Assembly (NCBI GenBank): GCA_014728185.1
Contig: WJMB01000397.1
Span: forward strand, 1 to 7,858
DNA length: 7,858 nucleotides
Reading direction: 5' to 3'
From: Candidatus Coatesiibacteriota bacterium
GTDB lineage: Bacteria; RBG-13-66-14
Numbering within the stretch: position 1 is the first letter of the stretch; each line of letters opens with the position of its first letter. A program made the position numbers and the translations under genes. The notes beneath the pieces are model-generated. The model worked only from the letters and a program-made list of their open reading frames with translations, did not search any database and was not told where the DNA came from. Positions 1 through 7,166 of this stretch are shown one piece after another.

Positions 1-60
1 CATTTACATGTGTAGATGTATTATAGCTACAAGCAAGTCTGTCGTCCATCTTTAACTGCA
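1..60 (+). promoter_or_regulatory. AT-rich probable promoter region of groESL
   Basis: The first 60 bases hold only 22 G/C by hand count, far below the genes that follow, which suits a promoter. There is a -10-like TATTAT at 19-24, whose -35 would fall at or outside the window edge. A TTTACA at 3-8 resembles a -35 box but has no good -10 at 16-18 bases. A short inverted repeat, TGTAG at 11-15 and CTACA at 27-31, surrounds the TATTAT and could be an operator. No CIRCE element (TTAGCACTC-N9-GAGTGCTAA) and no sigma32-type CTTGAA/CCCCAT pair is visible. The exact promoter is uncertain. Confidence 0.35.
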
Positions 61-125
61 AGGAACCAACAATCACCCCTACACCAACCCATCCCAAGCA
101 ACGAGCAGGAGAAGGAGAAGCGAAG

Positions 126-416
126 ATGGCATTCAAACCCCTGGGTGACCGCGTGCTGGTCAAGCGTCTGGAAGTCGAGGAGCAGAAGACTTCCGGCGGC
201 ATCATCATCCCCGACACGGCCAAGGAGAAGCCGCAGCGCGGCAAGATCGTCTCCGTCGGCGAGGGCAAGCGCGCCGACGACGGCTCGACGCTGGCTCCCC
301 GGGTCAAGGAGGGCCAGGAGGTGCTGTTCGGCAAGTACTCCGGCACCGAGGTCAAGATCAACGAAGAGGAGTTCATCATTATGCGCGAGGACGACATCCT
401 GGGCGTCGTCGAGTAA
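126..416 (+). CDS. groES: Co-chaperonin GroES (Hsp10), 96 aa
   Basis: GroES forms the seven-subunit lid that caps the GroEL chamber in the cytoplasm and lets enclosed proteins fold. The 96-residue length is normal for the family. The opening FKPLGDRVLVKR is the classic N-terminal strand. The mobile loop follows at about residues 19-39, with GGIIIP at 24-29; its hydrophobic III (26-28) corresponds to the IVL tripeptide that docks on GroEL. GKIVSVGEG lies at 39-47, the roof-hairpin region at about 48-57, and the protein ends in a DDILGVVE C-terminus. The ATG at 126 is preceded by AAGGAG at 112-117 with 8 bases spacing, which fixes the start. groEL begins 93 bases after the stop with no terminator between, so the two are probably co-transcribed. 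No residue looks abnormal. Identification is essentially certain. Confidence 0.98.
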   Translation: MAFKPLGDRVLVKRLEVEEQKTSGGIIIPDTAKEKPQRGKIVSVGEGKRADDGSTLAPRVKEGQEVLFGKYSGTEVKINEEEFIIMREDDILGVVE

Positions 417-495
417 CCGACTGATCCCGGATGACTCGCGCGGTTCTGCTTTAGCAACGCTTTACACCGAGACTGGTTCTACACCAACAACACGC

Positions 496-502
496 GAAGG
501 AG
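496..502 (+). promoter_or_regulatory. groEL ribosome binding site
   Basis: GAAGGAG lies 7 bases before the ATG at 510. It is only 1 base from an in-frame GTG at 504, which is too close to serve as a start. The site therefore selects ATG 510 and a protein beginning MPKILEF, the usual GroEL N-terminus, rather than a form two residues longer. Confidence 0.85.
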
Positions 503-509
503 CGTGAGA

Positions 510-2144
<1,635 letters not shown>

Positions 2145-2170
2145 ACCCGGCCGCTTGATCCGCAAGTCAA

Positions 2171-2202
2171 CCGAGGACGGGGCGACCCGTCCTCGGTTTT
2201 TT
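2171..2202 (+). terminator. Intrinsic terminator of groESL
   Basis: A perfect 11-bp stem, CCGAGGACGGG (2171-2181) with CCCGTCCTCGG (2186-2196), is closed by the tetraloop GCGA (2182-2185, a GNRA type) and followed by six T at 2197-2202. It begins 26 bases after the groEL stop. This is a textbook rho-independent terminator and ends the chaperonin operon. Confidence 0.95.
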
Positions 2203-2213
2203 AAGATGCTCCG

Positions 2214-2230
2214 GCGGCCCCTTGGGCCGC
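2214..2230. repeat. GC-rich hairpin after the groESL terminator
   Basis: GCGGCCC (2214-2220) and GGGCCGC (2224-2230) form a perfect 7-bp stem with a CTT loop. Only TTCG follows, so there is no U-tract. It lies 11 bases after the T-run of the groESL terminator and may act as a back-up terminator or RNA-stabilising stem. Its role is unproven. Confidence 0.45.
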
Positions 2231-2689
2231 TTCGAATACGGCGGAGACTTCAATCCCCGCCGCGCGGTACCGCAAACTAACAAGGGATTATCACACGTGC
2301 TTGAACAGACATATATCGCTATTAGTTTGATATGTAGTGGCTTTGAGCTTTGCAGGTTGTCCCTGTTTGTGCGTTGCCTGCTGGCGGAAAACCAGTCTTG
2401 CTCAATGAGGGCGCTTCTAAGAGCACGCTGAGAGTCGGGAAGTCGCGACTCCCGATTTGCATCCCGGAAATCCCAGGAAATGTGAGACTAAAACTTTCAA
2501 ACAGCGGCTTTGGCAGATATGTAAGCACGTTGGTTCGTCGAGTAAAAAGCCCTTCGTGAGGTGATTGTCGGCACTTCCCAATCTAAACGCCGCTCATTTG
2601 CATTTTCGATGCAGGTTCAGTTTCAGGTGATAATCCCAAGCATGCAAAAGCTGATACCGGCGCAGGGTCCAGCGAAAGGGCGGCCGCTG
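2231..2689. other. Gene-poor, lower-GC intergenic stretch
   Basis: No convincing gene is present. Three overlapping reading frames of 68-69 codons (2222-2431 plus, 2350-2559 plus, 2322-2528 minus) have no recognisable protein motif and no good ribosome site. Hand counting gives 147 G/C in the 300 bases 2281-2580, about 49%, against roughly 70% in a sampled stretch of the acyltransferase gene. Visible structure includes a weak stem ATATC/GATAT (2313-2317 and 2329-2333), the hairpin at 2435-2455, TGCAT/ATGCA (2599-2603 and 2609-2613) and the palindrome GCGGCCGC at 2680-2687. I saw no tRNA, no known riboswitch core and no insertion-sequence ends. A small RNA gene or decayed remnant remains possible. 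Confidence 0.6.
2435..2455. repeat. Near-perfect inverted repeat in the intergenic gap
   Basis: TCGGG (2435-2439) pairs with CCCGA (2451-2455) around the exact palindrome AGTCGCGACT (2441-2450), with one unpaired A at 2440. In RNA it could fold as an 8-bp stem with a CGCG loop; in DNA it could be a dimeric protein site. Only three T follow, so it is a poor terminator. It is the strongest structure inside the gap, and its function is unknown. Confidence 0.45.
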
Positions 2690-2698
2690 TGCTAAAAT
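2690..2698 (+). promoter_or_regulatory. Extended -10 promoter of the lipoprotein gene
   Basis: TG at 2690-2691, one base, then TAAAAT at 2693-2698 matches the extended -10 pattern TGnTATAAT with one mismatch. No good -35 is visible 16-18 bases upstream, which extended -10 promoters can tolerate. Transcription would start near 2705, giving a leader of about 25 bases that contains the GGGAGG ribosome site (2719-2724). Confidence 0.55.
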
Positions 2699-2730
2699 AG
2701 CAAGTTACCATCCAGCCTGGGAGGCTGCTG

Positions 2731-3438
2731 ATGAAAATGCGATGGTTGATGCTCCGGCTCTGCCCGGTGGTGATCGCGGCGCTGCTCGGCGCCTGCGCCG
2801 ACGACGCTGATTCCGAAGCCCTGGACAACGTGGCGGGGGAGGAGGAGAGGGATCAGCCCGTCATCGGCGATGAGCTGGTCCTGGAGTTGCGCGCCGACGG
2901 CTTCTACCTCGACGGCGAGTTATCCCTGACGGCGGAGGAGCTGGGGGCCGAGTTCGAAGAGGCGCCCCGGCGGCTCTTCATCGAGCTGGACATCTCCCGC
3001 CAGCGCGACGGTGTGCGACCGGTGTTGCTGCTGACCGAGGCCGGGGTGAGCTGCCGCGGCGTCGAGGCCCTGGCCCGGGCCGTGGGCGACGCCGACTTCA
3101 CCGAGCTGGCCTTCGTCGCGGCGAATTCCACGGGTGACGGTCTGGAGCCCCTGGGCGAACCGCTGCCGTTGTACCTTTCCACGAGCGCTGAGCGGATGCC
3201 CGGTGCCGAACCACCACCGCTGCGCATCGTCGCCGACGCCGCCGGCGGTTTCAGCCTCGACGGCGACGAGCCCGTCGATCTGGAGGAGCTGGTCATTCTA
3301 CTTGAAAGCAACGAACAGGAAGCGCTGCTGCTGCTGAGCTGCGCCCCGGAACTCGACGCCGAGCGGCTCCACGCGATCGTCGTGGCCTTGGCCGCCGAGG
3401 GCGGGGGCCGGCTATCGCTTTCGCCCTGGAGCGAATGA
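2731..3438 (+). CDS. Predicted lipoprotein with two ExbD/TolR-like repeats, 235 aa
   Basis: I do not recognise a named family. Residues 1-21 form a lipoprotein signal: a basic start, a hydrophobic core, then lipobox L19-G20-A21-C22. The residue after the cysteine is Ala, with no Asp at +2, so under Lol rules it would sort to the outer membrane. An acidic linker (about 23-48) follows. The mature part seems to hold two related units, about 48-130 and 163-231. Each opens with a strand and an LDG turn (ADGFYLDGE 55-63; GGFSLDGDE 172-180), then an EEL-type helix, a leucine-rich strand (VLLL; ALLLL), a helix (VEALARAV; LHAIVVAL) and a last strand (LAFV; LSLS). That order matches the periplasmic domain of ExbD/TolR; this is my inference from pattern. 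Two mature cysteines, C108 and C204, besides the lipidated one could pair. GGGAGG 6 bases before ATG 2731 supports the start; ATG 2737 is a weaker alternative. The gene appears monocistronic, with its own promoter and possible terminator. Confidence 0.85.
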   Translation: MKMRWLMLRLCPVVIAALLGACADDADSEALDNVAGEEERDQPVIGDELVLELRADGFYLDGELSLTAEELGAEFEEAPRRLFIELDISRQRDGVRPVLLLTEAGVSCRGVEALARAVGDADFTELAFVAANSTGDGLEPLGEPLPLYLSTSAERMPGAEPPPLRIVADAAGGFSLDGDEPVDLEELVILLESNEQEALLLLSCAPELDAERLHAIVVALAAEGGGRLSLSPWSE

Positions 3439-3455
3439 GGTCGCCCGGGCCGGGC

Positions 3456-3484
3456 TTGCCCCCGTAACGCTCAACCGGTATAAT
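3456..3484 (+). promoter_or_regulatory. Sigma70-type promoter of the MBOAT operon
   Basis: TTGCCC (3456-3461, four of six matching TTGACA) is followed after exactly 17 bases by a perfect TATAAT (3479-3484). Transcription should begin near 3490-3492, leaving a pyrimidine-rich leader of about 45 bases before ATG 3537. The -35 overlaps the end of a GCCCGG/CCGGGC inverted repeat (3443-3448 and 3450-3455), and the -10 sits inside the loop of the 3468-3499 inverted repeat. This is the best promoter match in the window. Confidence 0.75.
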
Positions 3485-3505
3485 CCAACCCTTTGAGCGG
3501 TTTTT
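3468..3505 (+). terminator. Possible weak intrinsic terminator of the lipoprotein gene
   Basis: CGCTCAA (3468-3474) and TTGAGCG (3493-3499) form a perfect 7-bp inverted repeat with an 18-base loop, followed by G and five T (3501-3505). It begins 30 bases after the lipoprotein stop. Read-through RNA could fold it as a long-loop terminator. RNA started at the promoter nested in the loop lacks the 5' arm and could not. The same repeat could instead be an operator around the -10 box. Confidence 0.45.
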
Positions 3506-3536
3506 CCTTAACCCTCCCCCAACCCCGCCCGAGCCG

Positions 3537-4973
3537 ATGGTTTTCAACACCCTGCCCTTCCTGCTCTTCCTCCCGGCGGCTTTCGCTCTCTACTGGCTGC
3601 TGCGCCGGGCCCATTACCGCTGGCAGAACCTGATGCTGGTGGGCCTGAGCCTGGTTTTCTACGGTTGGTGGGACTGGCGCTTCCTGCCGCTGCTGGTGGG
3701 CGTCGCCCTGGTCGATTACCTGGTCGGACGCGGCCTGGCCGCGGCAGAGAAACCGGGACGGCGTAAGCTGCTGCTGGGGCTCAGCCTGGCGGCCAACCTC
3801 GGCGCCCTGGGATTCTTCAAGTATTGCAACTTCTTTATCGACAGCTTCGCCTCGTTGCTGCGGCTGGTCGGGCTGCAGCCCCACATCGGCTCCCTGGAGA
3901 TCATCCTGCCCCTGGGCCTGGCATTTTTCACCCTGCGTTCGATGACCTACACCATCGACGTCTACAAGGGCAGGATGAAGGCCACCCGGGATCCCATCGC
4001 CTACCTCGCCTTCGTCTCCTTCTTCCCGCACCTGCTGGCCGGACCCATCGAGCGGGCGCGCTACTTCCTGCCCCAGCTCGAGCAGCGGCGCGAGTTCGAC
4101 CCCGATCACGCCGCCGACGGCCTGCGTCAGATGCTCTGGGGCTTCGTCAAGAAGGTCGTGGTGGCCGACATGGCCGCCCAGGCGGTCAACGCCGTCTTCC
4201 TGAGCTACCACCTCCAGGACACCCCCACCCTGATCGCCGGGCTGTTCCTCTTCGCCGTCCAGCTCTACGGCGACTTCTCCGGCTATTCGGACATCGCGGT
4301 GGGCACCGCGCGGCTGTTCGGTTTCAAGTCGGTGCGCAACTTCGCCTACCCCTACTTCTCGCGCAACGTGGCCGAGTTCTGGCGGCGCTGGCATATCTCG
4401 CTGATGAGCTGGTTCCGCGAGTACGTCTTCTATCCCCTGGGCGGCCCGATGAAGGGCAAGGGGCGCTGGATACTCAACACCCTGGTTGTCTTTGCCGTCA
4501 GCGGGCTCTGGCACGGCTCGGACTGGACCTTCGTGGCCTGGGGGCTGCTCAACGGCCTCTACTTCATCCCGCTGATCCTGCGCAAAAACCCACCGATCAC
4601 CAAGGGCACTGTCGCCAAGGACCGCCTTTTCCCCAGCCTCAAAGAGGCCCTGCAGATGCTGGGGACCTTCCTGCTGATCATGCTCAGTTGGGTGTTCTTC
4701 CGCGCAGAGACCATGGCTCAGGCCTGGGGCTACCTTAAAGCCATGGTGACCAACTTCGGTTTCGGCGGGCTGGGATACGGCTACCTCAAGTGGCCCGTCA
4801 TCGCCAGCCTGGCGCTGCTGCTGGTCGAGTGGTTCCAGCGCAAGCGGCGCCACACCCTGCGGATCACCAAGCTGCCGCGCTGGCTGCGCTGGATCATCTA
4901 CTACGCCCTGATCGCCATCCTGATCTTCTTCGGCACCTACGGCAGCACCGAGTTCATCTACATGCAGTTTTAG
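3537..4973 (+). CDS. MBOAT-family membrane O-acyltransferase (AlgI-like), 478 aa
   Basis: This is a multi-pass inner-membrane acyltransferase of the AlgI/PatA/DltB branch, which passes acyl groups (usually acetyl from acetyl-CoA) to an extracytoplasmic glycan via a partner protein. The start MVFNTLPFLLFLP is typical of the family and fixes ATG 3537. Roughly ten hydrophobic segments span the length. Family signatures appear in order: FFKYCNFF (about 101-108), SMTYTIDVYKG (about 132-142), FFPHLLAGPIERARYF, LYGDFSGYSDIAVGTARLFG, FWRRWHISL with H286, and SGLWHGSDWTFVAWG with H326. The last two histidines are the conserved pair, H326 being the presumed catalytic one. Length is normal for AlgI-type proteins (about 470-520). 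It leads a tight operon, with the next gene 13 bases on, and has its own sigma70-type promoter. No Shine-Dalgarno is visible before the ATG. The substrate is unknown, so I give no gene symbol. Confidence 0.93.
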   Translation: MVFNTLPFLLFLPAAFALYWLLRRAHYRWQNLMLVGLSLVFYGWWDWRFLPLLVGVALVDYLVGRGLAAAEKPGRRKLLLGLSLAANLGALGFFKYCNFFIDSFASLLRLVGLQPHIGSLEIILPLGLAFFTLRSMTYTIDVYKGRMKATRDPIAYLAFVSFFPHLLAGPIERARYFLPQLEQRREFDPDHAADGLRQMLWGFVKKVVVADMAAQAVNAVFLSYHLQDTPTLIAGLFLFAVQLYGDFSGYSDIAVGTARLFGFKSVRNFAYPYFSRNVAEFWRRWHISLMSWFREYVFYPLGGPMKGKGRWILNTLVVFAVSGLWHGSDWTFVAWGLLNGLYFIPLILRKNPPITKGTVAKDRLFPSLKEALQMLGTFLLIMLSWVFFRAETMAQAWGYLKAMVTNFGFGGLGYGYLKWPVIASLALLLVEWFQRKRRHTLRITKLPRWLRWIIYYALIAILIFFGTYGSTEFIYMQF

Positions 4974-4986
4974 CCGGGGGACGCTG

Positions 4987-5985
4987 ATGGCACGTTTCGT
5001 CGTTCGCCTGCTGATCTTCCTGGCTCCACTGATCATCATCGTCGGAGCGGCGATCTATATCGACCCCCTGGACCGCTTCACCGGTTGGCAGGGCCTGGAG
5101 CAGATCAACGCCGATTACCGCCGGACCAAGATCGAGGACTACCTGGCCCGGAAACCGCGGGACTACGACGCCTTCGTTTTCGGCTCCAGCCGGGTGATGC
5201 GGCTGCGCAACGAGTTCTTCGGCTCCCACGGCTACAACAGCTACAACTTCGGCTACAACATGGCGCGCATCGAGGACGTCTATCTCAACCTGCGCCTGGT
5301 GCTCGACGAGAACGACGTCCCGCCCCGTCTGGTGGTGCTGGGGATCGAACCGGAGATGTTCCTGCCCGAGCTGCCGCTGCATCCGCAGACGATGCGGCTT
5401 CCCGAACTCACCCGCTACCTGCCCGATGATCCGGGCCTGACCCGCGAGCCCCCCGGTGATTCGCTCAAGCTGATCGTCGAGGCCGCCCGGCTGGTTTTCC
5501 CGGCCCTGTACTACAACATCGCCGAGGTGCGCCCCGGAGTCGAGTTCGCCCTGGACCCGCGCACCGGAGACTACCTGATCGAGACCCCGGCGCCGGAACC
5601 GGTCAAGCTCAGCGCGACCATCCTCGAGTTCCTGCACGGCGTCTACTCCGGCAACGATAAGCTCGATCCGGTCCGCCGCACTTACTACCGGCGGATCGTC
5701 GACCTCTGTGCGGAGCGGGATATCGAGCTGGTCGCCTTCACCACGGCCAACCACCGGCTCCTCGAAGACTACCTGAACAACAACACCCGTCGGCTCGACG
5801 TGTTCAACGAGCTGATCGAGTTCGCCACGTCGATCGATTCACCTCGCTACTCCTTCTTCGACTTCGCCGATGTCGGCGTCTTCGGGGGTGATCCCGAGGG
5901 CTTCAACGACATCGCCCATATCGACGCCGTCAACTCCCGACGTCTCGTCGATTTCCTGTTCCAAGCCATCACGACGAACTCCTAG
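4987..5985 (+). CDS. Membrane-anchored SGNH-like protein, MBOAT partner (copy 1), 332 aa
   Basis: This is probably the periplasmic partner of the acyltransferase, transferring or removing acyl groups on a surface glycan. Residues 5-24 form one uncleaved hydrophobic helix after MARFVVR, so the rest should face the periplasm. SGNH hallmarks are visible: G66-S67-S68-R69 after a hydrophobic strand (FVF), where S68 aligns with the GDS nucleophile, and D308-I-A-H311 near the C-terminus, the DxxH that completes the triad. The layout (N-terminal anchor, GSS near residue 67, late DxxH) resembles DltD and AlgJ/AlgX-type proteins, though the rest is not close to any I can name. The start is supported by GGGGGA (4976-4981), 5 bases before ATG. 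It lies 13 bases after the MBOAT gene and 7 bases before a paralogue with which it shares long motifs. The exact reaction is inferred. Confidence 0.82.
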   Translation: MARFVVRLLIFLAPLIIIVGAAIYIDPLDRFTGWQGLEQINADYRRTKIEDYLARKPRDYDAFVFGSSRVMRLRNEFFGSHGYNSYNFGYNMARIEDVYLNLRLVLDENDVPPRLVVLGIEPEMFLPELPLHPQTMRLPELTRYLPDDPGLTREPPGDSLKLIVEAARLVFPALYYNIAEVRPGVEFALDPRTGDYLIETPAPEPVKLSATILEFLHGVYSGNDKLDPVRRTYYRRIVDLCAERDIELVAFTTANHRLLEDYLNNNTRRLDVFNELIEFATSIDSPRYSFFDFADVGVFGGDPEGFNDIAHIDAVNSRRLVDFLFQAITTNS

Positions 5986-5992
5986 CCGACCT

Positions 5993-6973
5993 ATGCGACG
6001 CTTCATCCTGCGACTCCTGCTCTTCATCCTCCCGCTGGCCGCCCTGACGGTACTCAGCTTCTTCGTCGACCCCATCGATCTCTACGCGGGGCCGCAGTGG
6101 ATCGACCCCTGGTACAATCACTACCGCGCCGCCAAGGTCCACGACCTGCTCTACGAAACCGATTTCGACTACGACGCCTATCTGCTGGGCTCCAGCCGGA
6201 TGATGGTCATGCCCGTCGAGCCCGTCAACGAGCTGGGGTACAAGACCTACAACTTCAGCTACAACCTGACCCGGGCCGAGGATATCTACCTGAACCTGCG
6301 CTTCCTCCTCGATCACAACGAGCGCCACATCGAGCTGATTGTGCTGGGGCTCGATGTGATGCTGTTCCACGACAGCCTGCCTTTCCACCGTCAGGGCCAG
6401 CGGGTCCCGGAGCTGGCCCGCTACCGGATCGACGAGTTACGCCTGCCCGATGAACGATTCAGCGAACTGGAGACGCTGACCATCGGCCTGCAGACCACAG
6501 TCGAAGCGCTGTTCGACGAGCTTATCGGCACAGAGCCCACCGGGGGCTTCACCTTCGAAACCCGAACCGGGGTGAGGACCGACGACACGGACAGACGCTT
6601 CGTTATCGACGCGCACACTCTGGAGATCTGGCACGGGATATACAGTGGTTTCGAGGAACTGGAACCCCGCCGTCTGGCCTATTTCGACCGCTTCATCGAG
6701 CTGGCCGCCGAGAACGACATCCGTATCCTGGCCTTCCTGACCACCAATCACGCCATCCTAGACGATCACCTGCGCCGGGTGACCGATTACGCCGCCCGGC
6801 TGACCGAGGCCCGGGAGTACTGGGATTCCATCGACTATCCCGGTTTTACCTGGGTGGATCTTTCCCGGGTGGAGAGTTTTAACGGGGACCCCGACGGCTT
6901 CTTTGACCTGGGCCACGTTAACCCTGAAAACGCCGAGTTGTGCCTGGAGTACCTGCTGGAGAGCCACTATTGA
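5993..6973 (+). CDS. Membrane-anchored SGNH-like protein, MBOAT partner (copy 2), 326 aa
   Basis: A paralogue of the preceding gene, with the same plan: a basic start, one hydrophobic helix (about 5-25), G66-S67-S68-R69 at exactly the same residue numbers, and D305-L-G-H308 near the end. Shared blocks include FDYDAYLLGSSRMM, NFSYNLTRAEDIYLNLRFLL, HGIYSG and NGDPDGFFDLGH, so both proteins keep the likely catalytic Ser, Asp and His. Residues differ mainly at about 130-205, a likely substrate-facing region. The frame stays open upstream to 5870, but ATG 5993 is preferred: it follows the previous stop by 7 bases and gives an N-terminus (MRRFILRLLLFILPL) matching copy 1, whereas the extension is a Ser/Thr/Pro-rich shadow overlapping copy 1. 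No Shine-Dalgarno precedes it, so translation may be coupled to copy 1. A role in acyl transfer or deacylation of a surface glycan is inferred. Confidence 0.82.
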   Translation: MRRFILRLLLFILPLAALTVLSFFVDPIDLYAGPQWIDPWYNHYRAAKVHDLLYETDFDYDAYLLGSSRMMVMPVEPVNELGYKTYNFSYNLTRAEDIYLNLRFLLDHNERHIELIVLGLDVMLFHDSLPFHRQGQRVPELARYRIDELRLPDERFSELETLTIGLQTTVEALFDELIGTEPTGGFTFETRTGVRTDDTDRRFVIDAHTLEIWHGIYSGFEELEPRRLAYFDRFIELAAENDIRILAFLTTNHAILDDHLRRVTDYAARLTEAREYWDSIDYPGFTWVDLSRVESFNGDPDGFFDLGHVNPENAELCLEYLLESHY

Positions 6974-6990
6974 CGACCCGTAGCGGGTCG
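6974..6990. terminator. Hairpin immediately after the MBOAT operon
   Basis: CGACCCG (6974-6980) and CGGGTCG (6984-6990) form a perfect 7-bp stem with a TAG loop, starting on the base after the last stop codon. No T-tract follows on the plus strand, so it is at best a non-canonical terminator or a 3'-end stabilising stem. Confidence 0.4.
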
Positions 6991-7019
6991 CACAGCGGGT
7001 TCATTCAAGATAAGACAGG

Positions 7020-7049
7020 GCCGGGACGGGGTTGACCCTACATCCCGGC
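7020..7049. repeat. Composite hairpin in the convergent gap
   Basis: GCCGGGA (7020-7026) and TCCCGGC (7043-7049) form a perfect 7-bp outer stem. Inside it, GGG (7029-7031) and CCC (7036-7038) can pair around TTGA. ATTACTATAT follows, not a clean U-run. It lies between two convergent genes and may help end transcription from either side. The remainder of 6991-7166 shows no gene; GCCGG/CCGGC (7158-7162 and 7171-7175) is a further small inverted repeat that spans the stop codon of the methyltransferase gene. Confidence 0.4.
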
Positions 7050-7166
7050 ATTACTATATCTATGCGGTCGGAGTGAAAGCCCAAGCCTGCGTCTATCGCG
7101 TTGACGCCGTCGGTATGCCGGCTCAATCCCGCTCCGTTGCGTAAGATGCAGCATTGCGCCGGAGGT

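Noticed and set aside
504..509. GTG 504 as the groEL start
   Set aside because: It sits one base from the Shine-Dalgarno. ATG 510 has 7-base spacing and the family N-terminus.
2427..2500. Possible TPP riboswitch because of a CTGAGA sequence
   Set aside because: The second conserved half (ACCTGA and GGGTAATGCCAGCG-like elements) is missing, and no thiamine gene follows.
2222..2559. Three small frames of 68-69 codons in the gap after groEL
   Set aside because: They overlap on opposite strands, lack ribosome sites and recognisable sequence, and lie in low-GC DNA unlike the genes here.
2540..2560. Minus-strand terminator suggested by GGGCTTTTT
   Set aside because: The stem before the T-run is only about three base pairs, and no minus-strand gene ends there.
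3824..4738. 304-codon plus-strand frame inside the MBOAT gene
   Set aside because: It is an out-of-frame Arg/Pro/Ala-rich shadow with no ribosome site.
3471..5039. 522-codon minus-strand frame opposite the MBOAT gene
   Set aside because: It is Gln/Glu/Gly-rich with no domain and runs across the operon promoter. The plus strand carries clear MBOAT motifs.
5870..5992. Upstream extension of the second SGNH gene to ATG 5870
   Set aside because: It overlaps copy 1 for over 100 bases and gives a Ser/Thr/Pro-rich tail. ATG 5993 gives a start matching the paralogue residue for residue in layout.
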